Of a DNA stretch of 64,000 nt, positions 49,903 through 59,916 are shown one piece after another (position 1 is the stretch's first letter; every line of letters begins with the position of its first letter). The notes beneath the pieces were generated by a model. That model was not told the origin of the DNA and ran no database searches. It saw only the letters and a program-made list of their open reading frames with translations. This DNA comes from Bacteroidales bacterium. Its GTDB lineage: Bacteria > Bacteroidota > Bacteroidia > Bacteroidales > UBA1715. The position numbers and the translations under genes are program-made. The DNA lies in contig JADKDL010000050.1 in assembly GCA_016714605.1 (NCBI GenBank), positions 48,874-112,873 of the forward strand, given 5' to 3'.

Positions 49903-50040
49903 AATATTTATATTTTTTATATTGTTTAATAATTCGAATACAAAGGTATTTTATAATACTAAAGCAATTCTAAAGTTTTGTAAATATTTAGTTATTTTTA
50001 AAAAATATAAATATTTACAAATCAGTAAACTAAAAACAAA
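49884..50040 (-). repeat. Promoter/leader, copy B (native, lipoprotein gene)
   Basis: Likely source of copy A at 49364-49525. The rest of the spacer to 50312 is AT-rich with a short direct repeat TTTTCAAATTATC (near 50271 and 50287). Confidence 0.8.
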
Positions 50041-50312
50041 ATAAAATTGCTATACTTAATTTTCATTTTTGACTATATTATACATATTTAATTAAAAATA
50101 ATTTACCTTCTATAAAAACCAAAAATTAGACTAGCTTTTCTCATAAAAAAAATAATTTTCTATAATGAATTACTATTTTTACGAATAATTTTCAAATTTA
50201 AAAATTCTATAATTCTAAATTTGATTCAAACAATTATCGATAAATTCTTGCAACATAACAGTGAATTTTATTTTCAAATTATCTCATTTTCAAATTATCA
50301 AATTATTTACAC

Positions 50313-50985
50313 ATGAAATTACTAATTGTTGAAGATGAACATCATTTGCTTGATGGTATGCTCACTTATCTACAAAGTGAGAAATATATTTGCGAAGGTG
50401 TAAATAGCTTCAAGTTGGCTGAAGAAAAAATATATATCAACGAATATGATATAATAATAGTAGATATTATGTTACCCGACGGTAATGGATTGGAACTTAT
50501 ACAACAAATAAAATCGCAAAACAAAGAATCGGGTATTATAATTATTTCTGCTAAGAATTCAATAGATGACAAAATCATAGGTCTTGATTCAGGTTCTGAT
50601 GATTATATAACCAAGCCATTTCATCTCTCTGAACTTAATTCTAGAATAAAAGCACTCTTGCGTCGTAAGCATTATAAGGGGTTTAAGATAGTTATTGAAA
50701 ACGAATTAAAACTAGATTTAAACGCTTATATTGCAATGGTAAACAATGTAAACACAAACCTAACCAGCAAGGAATTTCAATTGCTTTATTATTTGATTGT
50801 AAACAAAAATAAAATAGTTAGAAAACAGTCAATCGTTGAACATTTATGGTCTGACGAATACGATTTTCATTCTTATGATTTTCTTTATACGCATGTTACT
50901 AATTTGAGAAAAATTACTTCAAAAAGGATGTAAAGATTATATAAAAACAGTCTACGGCATTGGTTATGTTTTTTCTACAGAATAA
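50313..50985 (+). CDS. OmpR-family response regulator, one frameshift near the C-terminus
   Basis: Receiver with phospho-Asp in IIIVDIMLPDGNG and Lys in YITKPFHL, then a winged-helix DNA-binding domain (LTSKEFQLLYYLIVNKNKIV, HVTNLRKI). The open frame stops at 50933 (SKRM), but removing one A from the run near 50922 continues as SKGCKDYIKTVYGIGYVFSTE to a stop at 50983-50985, the normal end of this family. Pairs with the sensor kinase that follows. Confidence 0.88.
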
Positions 50986-51096
50986 AATTTGTACCTCTCT
51001 AAAAAATACTTACAGATAATCTGTAACCTTCGAATTTTGAAAAATTGCAGATAAGAAACTTTAAAAAAAATATAGATAACACCAAACCTAAAGACA

Positions 51097-52364
51097 GTGA
51101 AATTATTAAGAAAAACATTACTATGGTACATGCTCGTATCAATTCCATTGTTTCTAATAAGCATGAGTGGTTTTACTATTTTCTTAAATTAGTGATTACC
51201 AAACAAGTTGACACAACACTTTTTCAAGATAAAGAAGACATATCAGAATTTATAAATAATAATAAAGATGATGTATCTGAACTATATAAAAGTATAACCT
51301 GTAGCTATTATTTAAAAGAAATTCCGGAAGATAGCCTTGTGAATGAACAACTAAAATTTGTAACTATTCATGACACCAGCGGTACATTGGAATATGAAGT
51401 AAGAAGAGTGCTTATTTCATCGGTAATGATGAAAAATAAAATATGTTATAACCCTATATGAATCCTTTGTAAAAAGCGATTCTCTAATATACAGTATTGC
51501 CACATTTGCAATTTCATTATTTGTACTCCTCACCATTGGCATATCAATAGTACAACTATTAATTTCTAAAAAAATGTGGGAACCTTTTAAAATAACCTTG
51601 GCGGCAATTTCGAGATTTAGACCCGGAGAAAAAAATATTCCTGAGTTTGAAAAAACAAATATTCAGGAATTTACAGCTCTCAATGATACTCTAAAAATAA
51701 TGGTTTCTAGAATAAGTACAGACTTTGAAAGACAAAAAAAATTCATTGACAATGTTTCGCACGAATTACAAACTCCGGTTTCTGTGCTTAGTACACAAAT
51801 TGAATTACTGATTCAAGAAATACAACTAAACGAACATTCTGCTAAAATAATTGGAGTGATGGACTCTACTCTGCATAAAATGAAACGGGTAAACCACGCT
51901 CTATTGCTGCTTTCAAAAATAGAAAACAATCAGTTTTTTAGATAAGAAACCAGTAAATATAGAACTGATTATTGAAGATTATCTATTGAGGAATAAAGAA
52001 CAACTTGACATAAAACATCTTACCGTTCATAGAATTTATAATCAAAAGCTTATAGTAGAAATTAATCACACATTGGCAGAAATATTAATAAACAACCTAT
52101 TAAATAATGCAATAAATCACAATTTAATAAATGGTTTCAATTAGTATTGAAATAAATCAAAAGAATGTTACTATTTCAAATACCGGAAATCATATTGAGG
52201 TGAATCCTGATACACTGTTTCTAAAATATGTACATGGAGGACACATTGCAAAATCTACCGGAATAGGCTTATCAATAGTAAAAGAAATATGCAATCATTA
52301 CGGATATAGTGTAAATTACAATTATGAAAATAAAATTCATTCCCTAATTGTTCATTTTAAATAA
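51097..52364 (+). CDS. Sensor histidine kinase, several frameshifts
   Basis: Partner of the regulator at 50313. Reconstructed order: first membrane helix (51097-51190, LLWYMLVSIPLFLISMSGFT), periplasmic region 51190-51470, second helix (SIATFAISLFVLLTIGIS), HAMP-like WEPFKITL, H-box FIDNVSHELQTPVSV (51750-51795), N-box INNLLNNAINHN near 52100 and G2 GIGLSIVKEI near 52260. At least four breaks, all at homopolymers (for example TTAAATTAG near 51185 and AGTTTTTTAG near 51935). The start codon is unclear; GTG at 51097 is used. About 420 aa when joined. Confidence 0.8.
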
Positions 52365-52607
52365 TTGGTGCATTTTTAAGCAGAAATGTTTTACAAATTG
52401 TAAAATACTCATTCTCAATATTCAAAATAAATAAGTAAGAATTATAAAAGATATCATAAAATACTGAATTATATTTGCCGGATTTTTATGAATATTAGAG
52501 TATTCAGAAACTATCTAAGACCGTTTATCGTGTCGAAAATATTTCTAATACAAAATTCTATATTTATAAATTTTTAATAAAATAATTATGAATTAAATAA
52601 AATTGAT

Positions 52608-53559
52608 ATGTTAGTTTGGGTAATTTTCTTGACTTTTGTGGTATTGTTATTAACCTTTGACATGCTGGTTCTGCACAAAAAGAATTCTGCTGAAATGAAT
52701 AAAAAAAGTGCAAACTCGCAAGCTGCCAAGGAAACAGCATTTTGGGTTTTAATTGGTCTAAGCTTCTCGGTAGTCGTATATTGGCTATATTCAGCTAATC
52801 ATGTAGCAAATCCAACATTGATTACGCCTTATCAAGCAATGTTGAAGTACATATCAGGATACTTAATAGAATTATCATTAAGTGTAGATAATTTGTTCGT
52901 AATTGCTATGATATTTGCATCTTTTTCTATTCCGGTAAAATATCAACATAGAGCTTTATTTTGGGGTATTCTAGGAGCTATCATTTTTAGAGGTGTTTTT
53001 ATAGGCTTGGGTGTAGCTTTAATAAATGCAATAAGCTGGATGACATATGTTTTTGGTGCATTACTCTTCTTCACCGCTTTGAAAATGCTCATAAAAAAGG
53101 AAGATGAAAACAAAGATATGAGCAAAAAGCAAATTGCTCAATAGGTTAAAGATGACTCATGAATTACATGATCAGAAATTCTTTGTAAAAATAAACGGCA
53201 TAAAATACGCTACTCCCCTTTTTGGAGCACTTGTAATAATTGAATTCACCGATATTCTATTTGCAATTGACAGTATCCCTGCTATTCTTGCCGTTACAAC
53301 CGATTCATTTTTAGTTTTCAGCTCAAACATTTTTGCAATACTTGGTTTGCGATCTATGTATTTCTTTTTGGCTGCAATGCTGCAAAAATTCCATTATCTT
53401 AAATACAGCGTTATTGCCATATTGTTTTATGTTTCAATAAAACTATTGATAATTAAATATGTTCACATGCCAGAATGGTTATCACTCTCTGTTATTGGAG
53501 TTTCTTTAGCCATTGGAATAATTGTTTCTTATTCAAAAATGGAAAAAGAGACCGTATAG
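52608..53559 (+). CDS. TerC family membrane protein, one frameshift
   Basis: TerC/Alx-type integral membrane protein linked to metal (Mn) handling or tellurite resistance. Pieces 52608-53144 and 53134-53559. Seen: SGYLIELSLSVDNLFVIAMI (acidic membrane residues of the family), HRALFWGILGAIIFRGVFI, and in the second half EFTDILFAIDSIPAILAVT and AILGLRSMYFFLAAML. The break is in the loop KDMSKKQIAQ/NRLKMTHELH. About 317 aa joined, a normal length. Confidence 0.85.
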
Positions 53560-53636
53560 TTCTTAATTTAAAGACGTTATAATAATTTCATTAAATAACG
53601 AAAAATAAATTTTAAAATTTTAATACTTTATCTACA

Positions 53637-53665
53637 TTGAATTTTCAAAAATTAAATTAAATTTG
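53637..53665 (+). promoter_or_regulatory. Promoter of the aromatic amino acid operon
   Basis: TTG (53637-53639), 18 nt, TAAATTTG (53658-53665). Start of transcription expected near 53670, about 14 bases before the leader peptide. Confidence 0.65.
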
Positions 53666-53683
53666 TCAACAAATATTGAAATC

Positions 53684-53743
53684 ATGCTTAATAACACATC
53701 AAACTCATTTTTTTTCTTTTTTTATTTTACTTTTAAAAAGTAG
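53684..53743 (+). CDS. Phe-rich leader peptide (pheL-like)
   Basis: Nineteen codons: MLNNTSNSFFFFFYFTFKK, stop TAG at 53741-53743. Seven Phe and one Tyr codon lie in the second half, the same layout as E. coli PheL. It precedes a terminator and then pheA. Predicted role: ribosome stalling at Phe codons reports charged tRNA-Phe. Not detected by length-limited gene finders. The leader is itself made of T-runs, so a homopolymer error could shift it, but poly-T reads as Phe in any frame. Confidence 0.75.
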   Translation: MLNNTSNSFFFFFYFTFKK

Positions 53744-53747
53744 AACT

Positions 53748-53812
53748 GGGGTTTATTGTATTATAGAAGCACAAAATAATAGAAAGCCCCGAAATTCGGG
53801 GCTTTTTTTTTT
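53748..53812 (+). promoter_or_regulatory. Attenuator: antiterminator and terminator hairpins
   Basis: Terminator: AAAGCCCCG (53783-53791) pairs with CGGGGCTTT (53797-53805), loop AAATT, then T-run to 53812. Competing arm: GGGGTTT (53748-53754) can pair with AAAGCCCC (53783-53790, one G-U), which uses the left arm of the terminator. The competing arm starts four bases after the leader stop codon, so a ribosome at the stop covers it and one stalled at the Phe codons leaves it free. Confidence 0.75.
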
Positions 53813-53850
53813 CAAAAAAATTTATTTACATACCAAACAACAATTTAAGT

Positions 53851-54704
53851 ATGAATAAAAAAGTAAAAGTGGCAATACAAGGTATACCTGGTGCATTTCA
53901 CGAAATAGCAGCAAAACAACATTTTGGACTAAACGTTGAAACAATACAATGCCTAAATTTCAAACAAGTATTTCAAAGCGTGAGCAAAGGCGAAGCTACT
54001 CATGGAATCGTTGCCATTGAAAACACAATTGCAGGAAGTTTACTTTCTAATTACACACTATTGAAAGATTCAAGACTTAGAATTGTTGGAGAAGTAGTGC
54101 TGCATATAAAACAAAACCTTATGGCACTGCCGGGAACAAATATAAAAGATATTAAAGAGGTATATTCTCACCCAATAGCTATTTTGCAGACAAAAGATTT
54201 TTTTGATACTTACCCAGAAGTAAAATTAATTGAATGGAACGACACCGCTTCAAGTGCCAAAATGGTATCAGAAAATAAAATGGAAAACGTTGGTGCAATT
54301 GCCGGCAATGAAGCTGCAGAATTATATGGATTAGAAATTCTTGCTCATGGCATTGAAACGAATAAAAAAAATTACACCCGTTTTCTTATATTCCATAAAA
54401 AACCTAATGAAATAGAAGAAAACAACAAAGCTTCTTTATGCTTCGAATTGGGTCACTATCCGGGTGCTCTTGCCGATATTTTAACCATTCTATCAAATAA
54501 TAATATTAACCTTACTAAAATTCAATCGCTTCCGCTACTTAATAGACCTTATGAATATTCTTTTTATATAGACCTAAGTGGGACAATAGAAATGATTATG
54601 AAAACGCCCTCAATGCTATGGTAAAAAAGGCTTGCAACCTTTCTATTTTGGGAGAATATCCGAAAGCAGAAATTTTTTCAAAGCAAGGTGAACTTATTTT
54701 CTAG
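53851..54704 (+). CDS. pheA: Prephenate dehydratase, one frameshift
   Basis: Converts prephenate to phenylpyruvate, last committed Phe step. Periplasmic-binding-like dehydratase domain (residues 1-185: IQGIPGAFHEIAAKQ, AIENTIAGSLLSNYTLL, catalytic NYTRFLIF) and a C-terminal ACT domain for feedback inhibition (GHYPGALADILTILSNNNIN). The frame breaks near 54585 (DLSGT); the rest of the ACT domain continues in another frame (ENALNAMVKKACNLSILGEY) to a stop at 54702-54704. No chorismate mutase domain; that activity is in the 55640 gene. Confidence 0.93.
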
Positions 54705-54735
54705 ATAATAGTATTTATAAAAGATATCATTAATA

Positions 54736-55649
54736 ATGAATATAGTAATAATTGGTACCGGACTTATTGGCGGTTCGGTAGCCCTAAGAATAAAAGGATT
54801 CCAAACAACAATAATTGGAGTAGATGCTTCAGAAGACAATCTTAATAGAGCTCTCGAACTTGGAATTATTGATAAAAAAATGCAACTCAAAGAGGCTTTG
54901 AAAATTGCTAATCTTGTTGTTTTGGCAATACCTGTTGATGCGGGAAAGAAATTACTTCCAGGGATATTAGATGCTATTGCAGATGATACTACTGTTATTG
55001 ATATGGGCTCTACAAAAAAAGGTATTTGCGAAATTGTAAGTAATCACCCAAAACGCAAAAGTACACAGCATCACCCTATTGCAGGTACTGAAAATTCGGG
55101 ACCAGAAGCTGCTTTTCCTAACTTGTATGAAGGAAAAACAACCATAATCTGCGAACGCGAATTAAGCGACCCCGAATGTATTAAAACCGCTGAAAAACTG
55201 TATAGCATACTGGGCATGAATATCATATACATGAATGCAGAAGAACACGACAAACATATTGCTTACGTTTCTCATCTTACCCACACGTTGTGCTTATGCT
55301 TTGAGTTTAACAGGTGTTAGAAATAGAAAAAAACGAAAAAACAATTTTCGATATGGCTGGCAGTGGTTTTGGCTCTACCGTGAGAATTGCAAAAAGTTCA
55401 ACAAACATGTGGACTCCAATATTAGTCCAAAACTCAAAATACCTGATAGAATCTATAGATCAATATATGTCAATATTACAAGATTTTAAAACTGCTATAG
55501 AAAATAAAGACAACGAAAAACTATATTCACTAATTGCTGATGAAAATGCAATAAAGAAAAATATTAAACAAAGATACATTGACAATAAACAAAAGATAAT
55601 CTTAATTATAAACAAAGCAAATAATAAAACAATTATAAAATGGAAGTAA
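54736..55649 (+). CDS. tyrA: Prephenate dehydrogenase, one or two frameshifts
   Basis: Converts prephenate to hydroxyphenylpyruvate for Tyr. Pieces 54736-55320 and 55314-55649. Rossmann motif IIGTGLIGGSVA (4-15), STQHHPIAGTENSGPEAA with the catalytic His, and after the break (SHLTH... ALSL) the helical C-terminal domain EKNEKTIFDMAGSGFGSTVR. Its stop overlaps the next ATG by 10 bases. No ACT domain. In many Bacteroidota an aminotransferase lies between pheA and tyrA; none is here. Confidence 0.9.
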
Positions 55650-56731
55650 AATTACAGATAGACCCAATGTCTTCGTGGGGAGTAGAAAGTGAAAGACCGC
55701 TGCTTATTGCTGGTCCGTGCAGTGCCGAAACAGAAGAGCAAGTTATGGAAACTGCAAAAGCACTTTCTGCAAAAGGTGTAAAAATATTCAGAGCAGGTAT
55801 TTGGAAGCCTCGTACCAGACCTAATACATTTGAAGGCGTAGGTTCTGTAGGTTTGCAATGGCTTAGAAAAGTGAAAGAAGAAACTGGCATGCTCACCGCA
55901 ACAGAAGTAGCCAATGTAAAACATGTATACGAAGCTCTAAAAGGTGGTGTAGATATACTTTGGATAGGTGCTAGAACTTCAGCAAACCCATTCTCTGTTC
56001 AAGAAATTGCCGATGCTTTGCAAGGTGTAGATATTCCTGTGTTGATTAAAAGTCAGTAAGCCCCGATGTTGAACTCTGGATTGGTGCTATAGAAAAGAAT
56101 CGCCGGAGCCGGTATTACTAAACTAAGGTGCAATAACCGGGGTTTCTCAAGCTTCAACAAAGAAAAATATAGAAACGTGCCTCAATGGGAAGTAGCTATA
56201 GAGCTTAAAGAAGGATGAAAACCTTTAATTATTGCGACCCTAGTCATATTGCCGGTAAAGCCGAGTTGATTTATGAGGTTTCTCAAAGAAAGCACTATGG
56301 ATCTGGGTAAAGATGGTCTTATCATTGAAACTCATCCAAACGCAGGTGGCTCTAAGCGACAGAGGAAAGCAACAACTAACTCCAAAACAATTATTTACAG
56401 ATGTTATGGATAGACTTGTTATTAGACAAGACAAATAGACAATCCTCAATTTACAAAAAATCAAATTGGGGTTCTTAGATCGCAAATTGAGTCAAGTTGA
56501 TTATCAACAGATGTAATCGAGAAAAGGATGAAGTTAGTTAAAGTAATTGGTATTAGTAAGAAAGTTAACAATATTAGAATCTTACAAAGCAATAGATGGG
56601 AGGAAATTATTGAAACAATAATTAAAACAAAGAAAAGGTCTAAGTGAAGAGTTTACAAATAATTTTTTTAAAGCTATTCACCAAGAATCTATAAGATGCA
56701 AGCTGAGAACTTAACAAATATAAGTTCTTAA
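55640..56731 (+). CDS. DAHP synthase - chorismate mutase fusion, several frameshifts
   Basis: First step of the shikimate pathway joined to chorismate mutase. The open part 55640-56059 has LLIAGPCSAETEEQV, FRAGIWKPRTRPNTFEG and DILWIGARTSANPF (type I-beta/KDO8P-like DAHP synthase). Beyond it, in shifting frames: NPDVELWIGAIE, YRNVPQWEVAIELK, CDPSHIAGK and LIIETHPNAGG, then an AroQ chorismate mutase domain (DNPQFTKNQIGVLRSQI, SNRWEEIIETIIKT, FFKAIHQESI). Probable stop near 56729. No stop separates the two domains. First frameshift just after IPVLIKSQ. Confidence 0.88.
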
Positions 56732-56911
56732 CAGACGGAGTTGCCACTTTAAAGGAACTCTGGATATTTTACTGATTTTGCATCAGAATAAAACAATGAA
56801 TGTATATAAGCTGATTTACACTCCAAAATATTAAAATAAATTAATTCTTTCTTTTCCTAATTTCTACTTTATATATTGACAAGACTTGGTATTATATTCT
56901 GATTAAAAAAT

Positions 56912-56919
56912 TATTTTTG
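56912..56919 (+). promoter_or_regulatory. Possible -7 box before aroB
   Basis: TATTTTTG matches TAnnTTTG; the -33 part is poor. The 262-base spacer 56732-56993 otherwise shows a small hairpin (AAGCTA/TTAGCTT around 56921-56940) and nothing firm. Confidence 0.3.
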
Positions 56920-56993
56920 CAAAGCTAGATAGTTAGCTTATATAAATAATATTAAAGCTAGATTTAAAATAATTAATTGGGAGTAAATAACAA

Positions 56994-58010
56994 ATGCAGA
57001 CACTCGTAATAGACAGTTCTATAGGAACTTCAAAAATTTTGGTAGGTGAAAGTTTTAAAAATGTTTCAACCTATTTGCCAAAGAAAAAATTAGCCATAAT
57101 TACAGATGATACTATCTTTGATTTATATGGTAAAGATTTTCCGGAAGCCAATATTATAATCAAAAATAAAACAAGGTGAGAAGCTCACAAGACATTCGAA
57201 ACCTTAAATGTTTTGAAGAGCTACGAATAATGAATTCGACAGGTCATCATATATTTTGGCAATTGGAGGTGGCATAGTGTGCGATATTAGTGGCTTTGCA
57301 GCATCATGTTTTATGCGTGGTATTGACTTTGGTTTTATCTCCACTACCTCTACTCTCCCAGGTGGATGCTAGTGTAGGGAAAAAATGGCATTAACTTCAA
57401 GGGATACAAGGAATATGATTGACATTTAACAATCTACTCAATTTGTAATCTATGATCCGGAAATGCTTAAGTTCACCAAAAAAGAAGATTTTGCTCTGTG
57501 GCATGGGCGAGGTTGTGAAGCACGGAATTATTGCCGACAAATCGTTATTTGAATTTACAGAGAAAATGCCGCATTAGCACTCCAATCAGACCCAAAAGTA
57601 TTGGAAACGTTTTAGTTTGTGATTGGTGGTAATAAAATCGGGGCATTGTAAACAAAGATGCAAGAGAAAAAGGTGAACGAAGAAAAACTTAATTTCGAAC
57701 TGACCTTGGACATGCTATTGAAAAGGTAAAACAAAATACCTGGCATGGCTCAAAGTATAGGCATGGTAGTAGCAGCAGAATTGTCTGTTTCCTAGAAATT
57801 TGCATCTAGAGCCTAGAAGCCGATTGAATTAAAATGTATTAAAAAGCTTACAGTTACCTACAAATTGATATAAAAGCAGAAGAAGCTCAATGCTCTAAAA
57901 GAGATAAAAAAAGAGATGGTGATTCTATTCATTTTGTGTTGGTTAAAAAGTATTGGAGAAGCTTAAATTAAGAAATAACGATAAAAGAACTTGAAAAAAT
58001 AGCATATAAG
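56994..58010 (+). pseudogene. aroB: 3-dehydroquinate synthase, multiply frameshifted
   Basis: Step 2 of the shikimate pathway. The clean start is 56994 (MQTLVIDSSIGTSKILVGES). Later in changing frames: [18 protein letters not shown] (NAD-binding GGG), [32 protein letters not shown] (metal/substrate Lys-His) and LNF-like text before GMVVAAELSV. End estimated near 58010. Conserved residues survive, so the gene is probably real and the indels are sequence errors; as given it is broken about ten times. Confidence 0.85.
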
Positions 58011-58611
58011 GTGTGTGTACTAGATAAAGGTCTCTAAGATGTCTTGAAGCATTGAGAAATATAGAAATGGCCGAAATAAGACTTGACCTTAAACTTACTG
58101 CTGAAGAAACGTCTAATCTTTTAATCTGCCAATGTTCCCTTTAATAGCCACTTGCAGATACGATTCTATTTCAGATCCAAGACCGAATGAATTGCTCAAA
58201 GTGCATTTCTGGCGGTGGCATTTGTAGATCTTAAAATTGAAGCCAATGAACATTTAAATCAAAAATGAAATCTTTAAACACTAATAGCAATATCATCATT
58301 TCACTATCATAATTATAAAGAAACTGCTTCAAAAGAAACGCTCCAAATACTTATAGACCAGTGTTTCAGAGAAGGTGCCAACATAGCTAAAATTGCTATT
58401 AATGTAAATACCGAGCAGATGTGCCTTTGTTAGGTTTATATGAAAAGAACTAAAAAATCTAATAGCTTTAGGTATGGGAAAAAGGAAAAATAACTAGAGT
58501 GGCAGCTCTAAAATTAGGCGCTCCACTACCTCAGCGGAAAGACTCATTGTCGGCAACGGCCTATAATAATTTACTCTCAATGAATTTGAAAATAATATAT
58601 TCACTTCTACA
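58005..58611 (+). pseudogene. aroD: Type I 3-dehydroquinate dehydratase region, multiply frameshifted
   Basis: Step 3. Seen in mixed frames: CLEALRNIEMAEIRLDL, LIATCRYDSISDPR, AFVDLEIEANEHL, GANIAKIAINVNT (Schiff-base Lys), RVAALKLGAPL and DSLSATA, which are the type I motifs in order. It runs on into the AroE region with no stop in the reconstructed frame (TLNEFENNIFTSTMSKQ). Confidence 0.8.
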
Positions 58612-59374
58612 ATGTCCAAACAAAACTATTTGCAGTAACCGGCAACCCCATTCTTCACCAAGAGTCCGTATGTTTATTAATGCCTTTGAATCAATGAATT
58701 TAGAGGCTCTACATAAGAATAGCCGCTGACTCTGCTACTGAAGCAATTACTTATTCAATAAAACTGAACTAAGCGGCATGAATGTAACCGCTCCATTCAA
58801 AGAAGATATAATGCCATTCTTAGACATAATAGACATTATGCTCAGAAAATTGGCAGCGTTAATACTGTTGTGAAAAAGATGGTAAAATTAATAGGCTATA
58901 ATACTGATCATTACGGTAGTTCCTAACTCTATAATTGAAGCCGATATCAGTTTGGAAAGATATAAATGCGGTAGAATTGGGCAGGTGGAGCAGGTAAAGC
59001 AGCTGCATTTGGACTGGTGAAAAACGGTGCTAAAGTTACTATAGTAAACAGAACATTAGCAAAAGCAAAAGCAGCAGCTCAGACATTTGGTTGCAAATAT
59101 GATTCGTTTGACAATCTAAAATCTATTTTAAAACAGAATACGCTTATTGTTTTTTCGCTGAGTCAGAATGTCAACCCTATAAAAAATAAATGGCTTAATA
59201 AAAACCACCTCATTTTCGATGCAAACTATAAAAATTCGCCATTCAAAGAAGATGCTGAGAAAATTGGTTGCAAAATAATAAATGGAGAAACCGGTTACTA
59301 AACCAAGCTATTCCTGCCTTTAGACTTTTTATGGATATGGAACCGGATCATGTAGCAATGAAAATGGTCTAGGA
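58612..59374 (+). pseudogene. aroE: Shikimate dehydrogenase region, multiply frameshifted
   Basis: Step 4. Seen: LFAVTGNPILH (start of AroE), FINAFESMNLEALH, TELSGMNVTAPFKED (substrate site), GAGGAGKAAAFGLVKNGAKV (NADP-binding) and TIVNRTLAKAKAAAQTF in the clean part 59017-59301. The end (DHVAMKM-V-LGMYDLDKK) joins the shikimate kinase region when one G is restored. Confidence 0.85.
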
Positions 59375-59916
59375 ATGTATGATTTAGATAAGAAATTAAA
59401 TAAAATTTCAATGATTGGCTTTATGGCCACAGGGAAAACAAAAAATAGCATTTTATTGAGTCAGTTGCTCGACAGACCGGCAATAGATTCTGATGAAATG
59501 ATTGTTGAAAAGGAAAATAAAACGATACCTGAAATTTTTGAAAACACGAGAGCCATATTTTAGAGATTTAGAAAAAATACTTTAAAACAAATATTTCAAA
59601 TGAATGGTTTTTATATAATTTCATGCGGAGGCGGCATCGTTTGTAAACCACAAGAAAAACCGAAACTATTTAAGAAGTCAATCGCTTGTAATATGGCTGT
59701 TTGCCAGTCCGGAAGCTATTGTTGCCAGACTGAAACCCGGCAAAGACCACTGCGAAGTAGCCGATCCACTAGCTAAAGCAAGAATTACTTGGACAAAGAT
59801 TACACTATTATGCACAAACGGCTGATATACTCATAAGCACTGAAAGAAATTTAAAAGAATTAACCACTGAAAAAATCTATGACGAAATTAATAAAACCTT
59901 CGGCAATAAATGGTAA
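59375..59916 (+). pseudogene. aroK: Shikimate kinase region, multiply frameshifted
   Basis: Step 5. Walker A MIGFMATGKTKNS (from 59411), AIDSDEMIVEKENKTIPEIF (substrate Asp-Ser-Asp site), FYIISCGGGIVCKP and IVARLKPG. Stop TAA at 59914-59916 overlaps the aroA start (ATG 59910). Likely fused to AroE in front. Confidence 0.85.

Noticed and set aside
49700..50044. 114-codon plus-strand frame opposite the small lipoprotein
   Set aside because: Antisense shadow of a low-complexity gene; runs through the leader repeat and has no start signal.
50271..50299. Short direct repeat TTTTCAAATTATC as CRISPR or operator
   Set aside because: Only two copies in AT-rich DNA; no spacer-repeat pattern. No CRISPR array seen anywhere.
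53676..53858. 60-codon frame over the attenuator
   Set aside because: Starts at TTG, reads through the terminator, has no family features, and overlaps the better-supported leader peptide.
56796..56834. Mini-frame MNVYKLIYTPKY before aroB as a Tyr leader peptide
   Set aside because: Three Tyr of twelve codons, but no terminator or competing hairpin follows and the region is error-rich.
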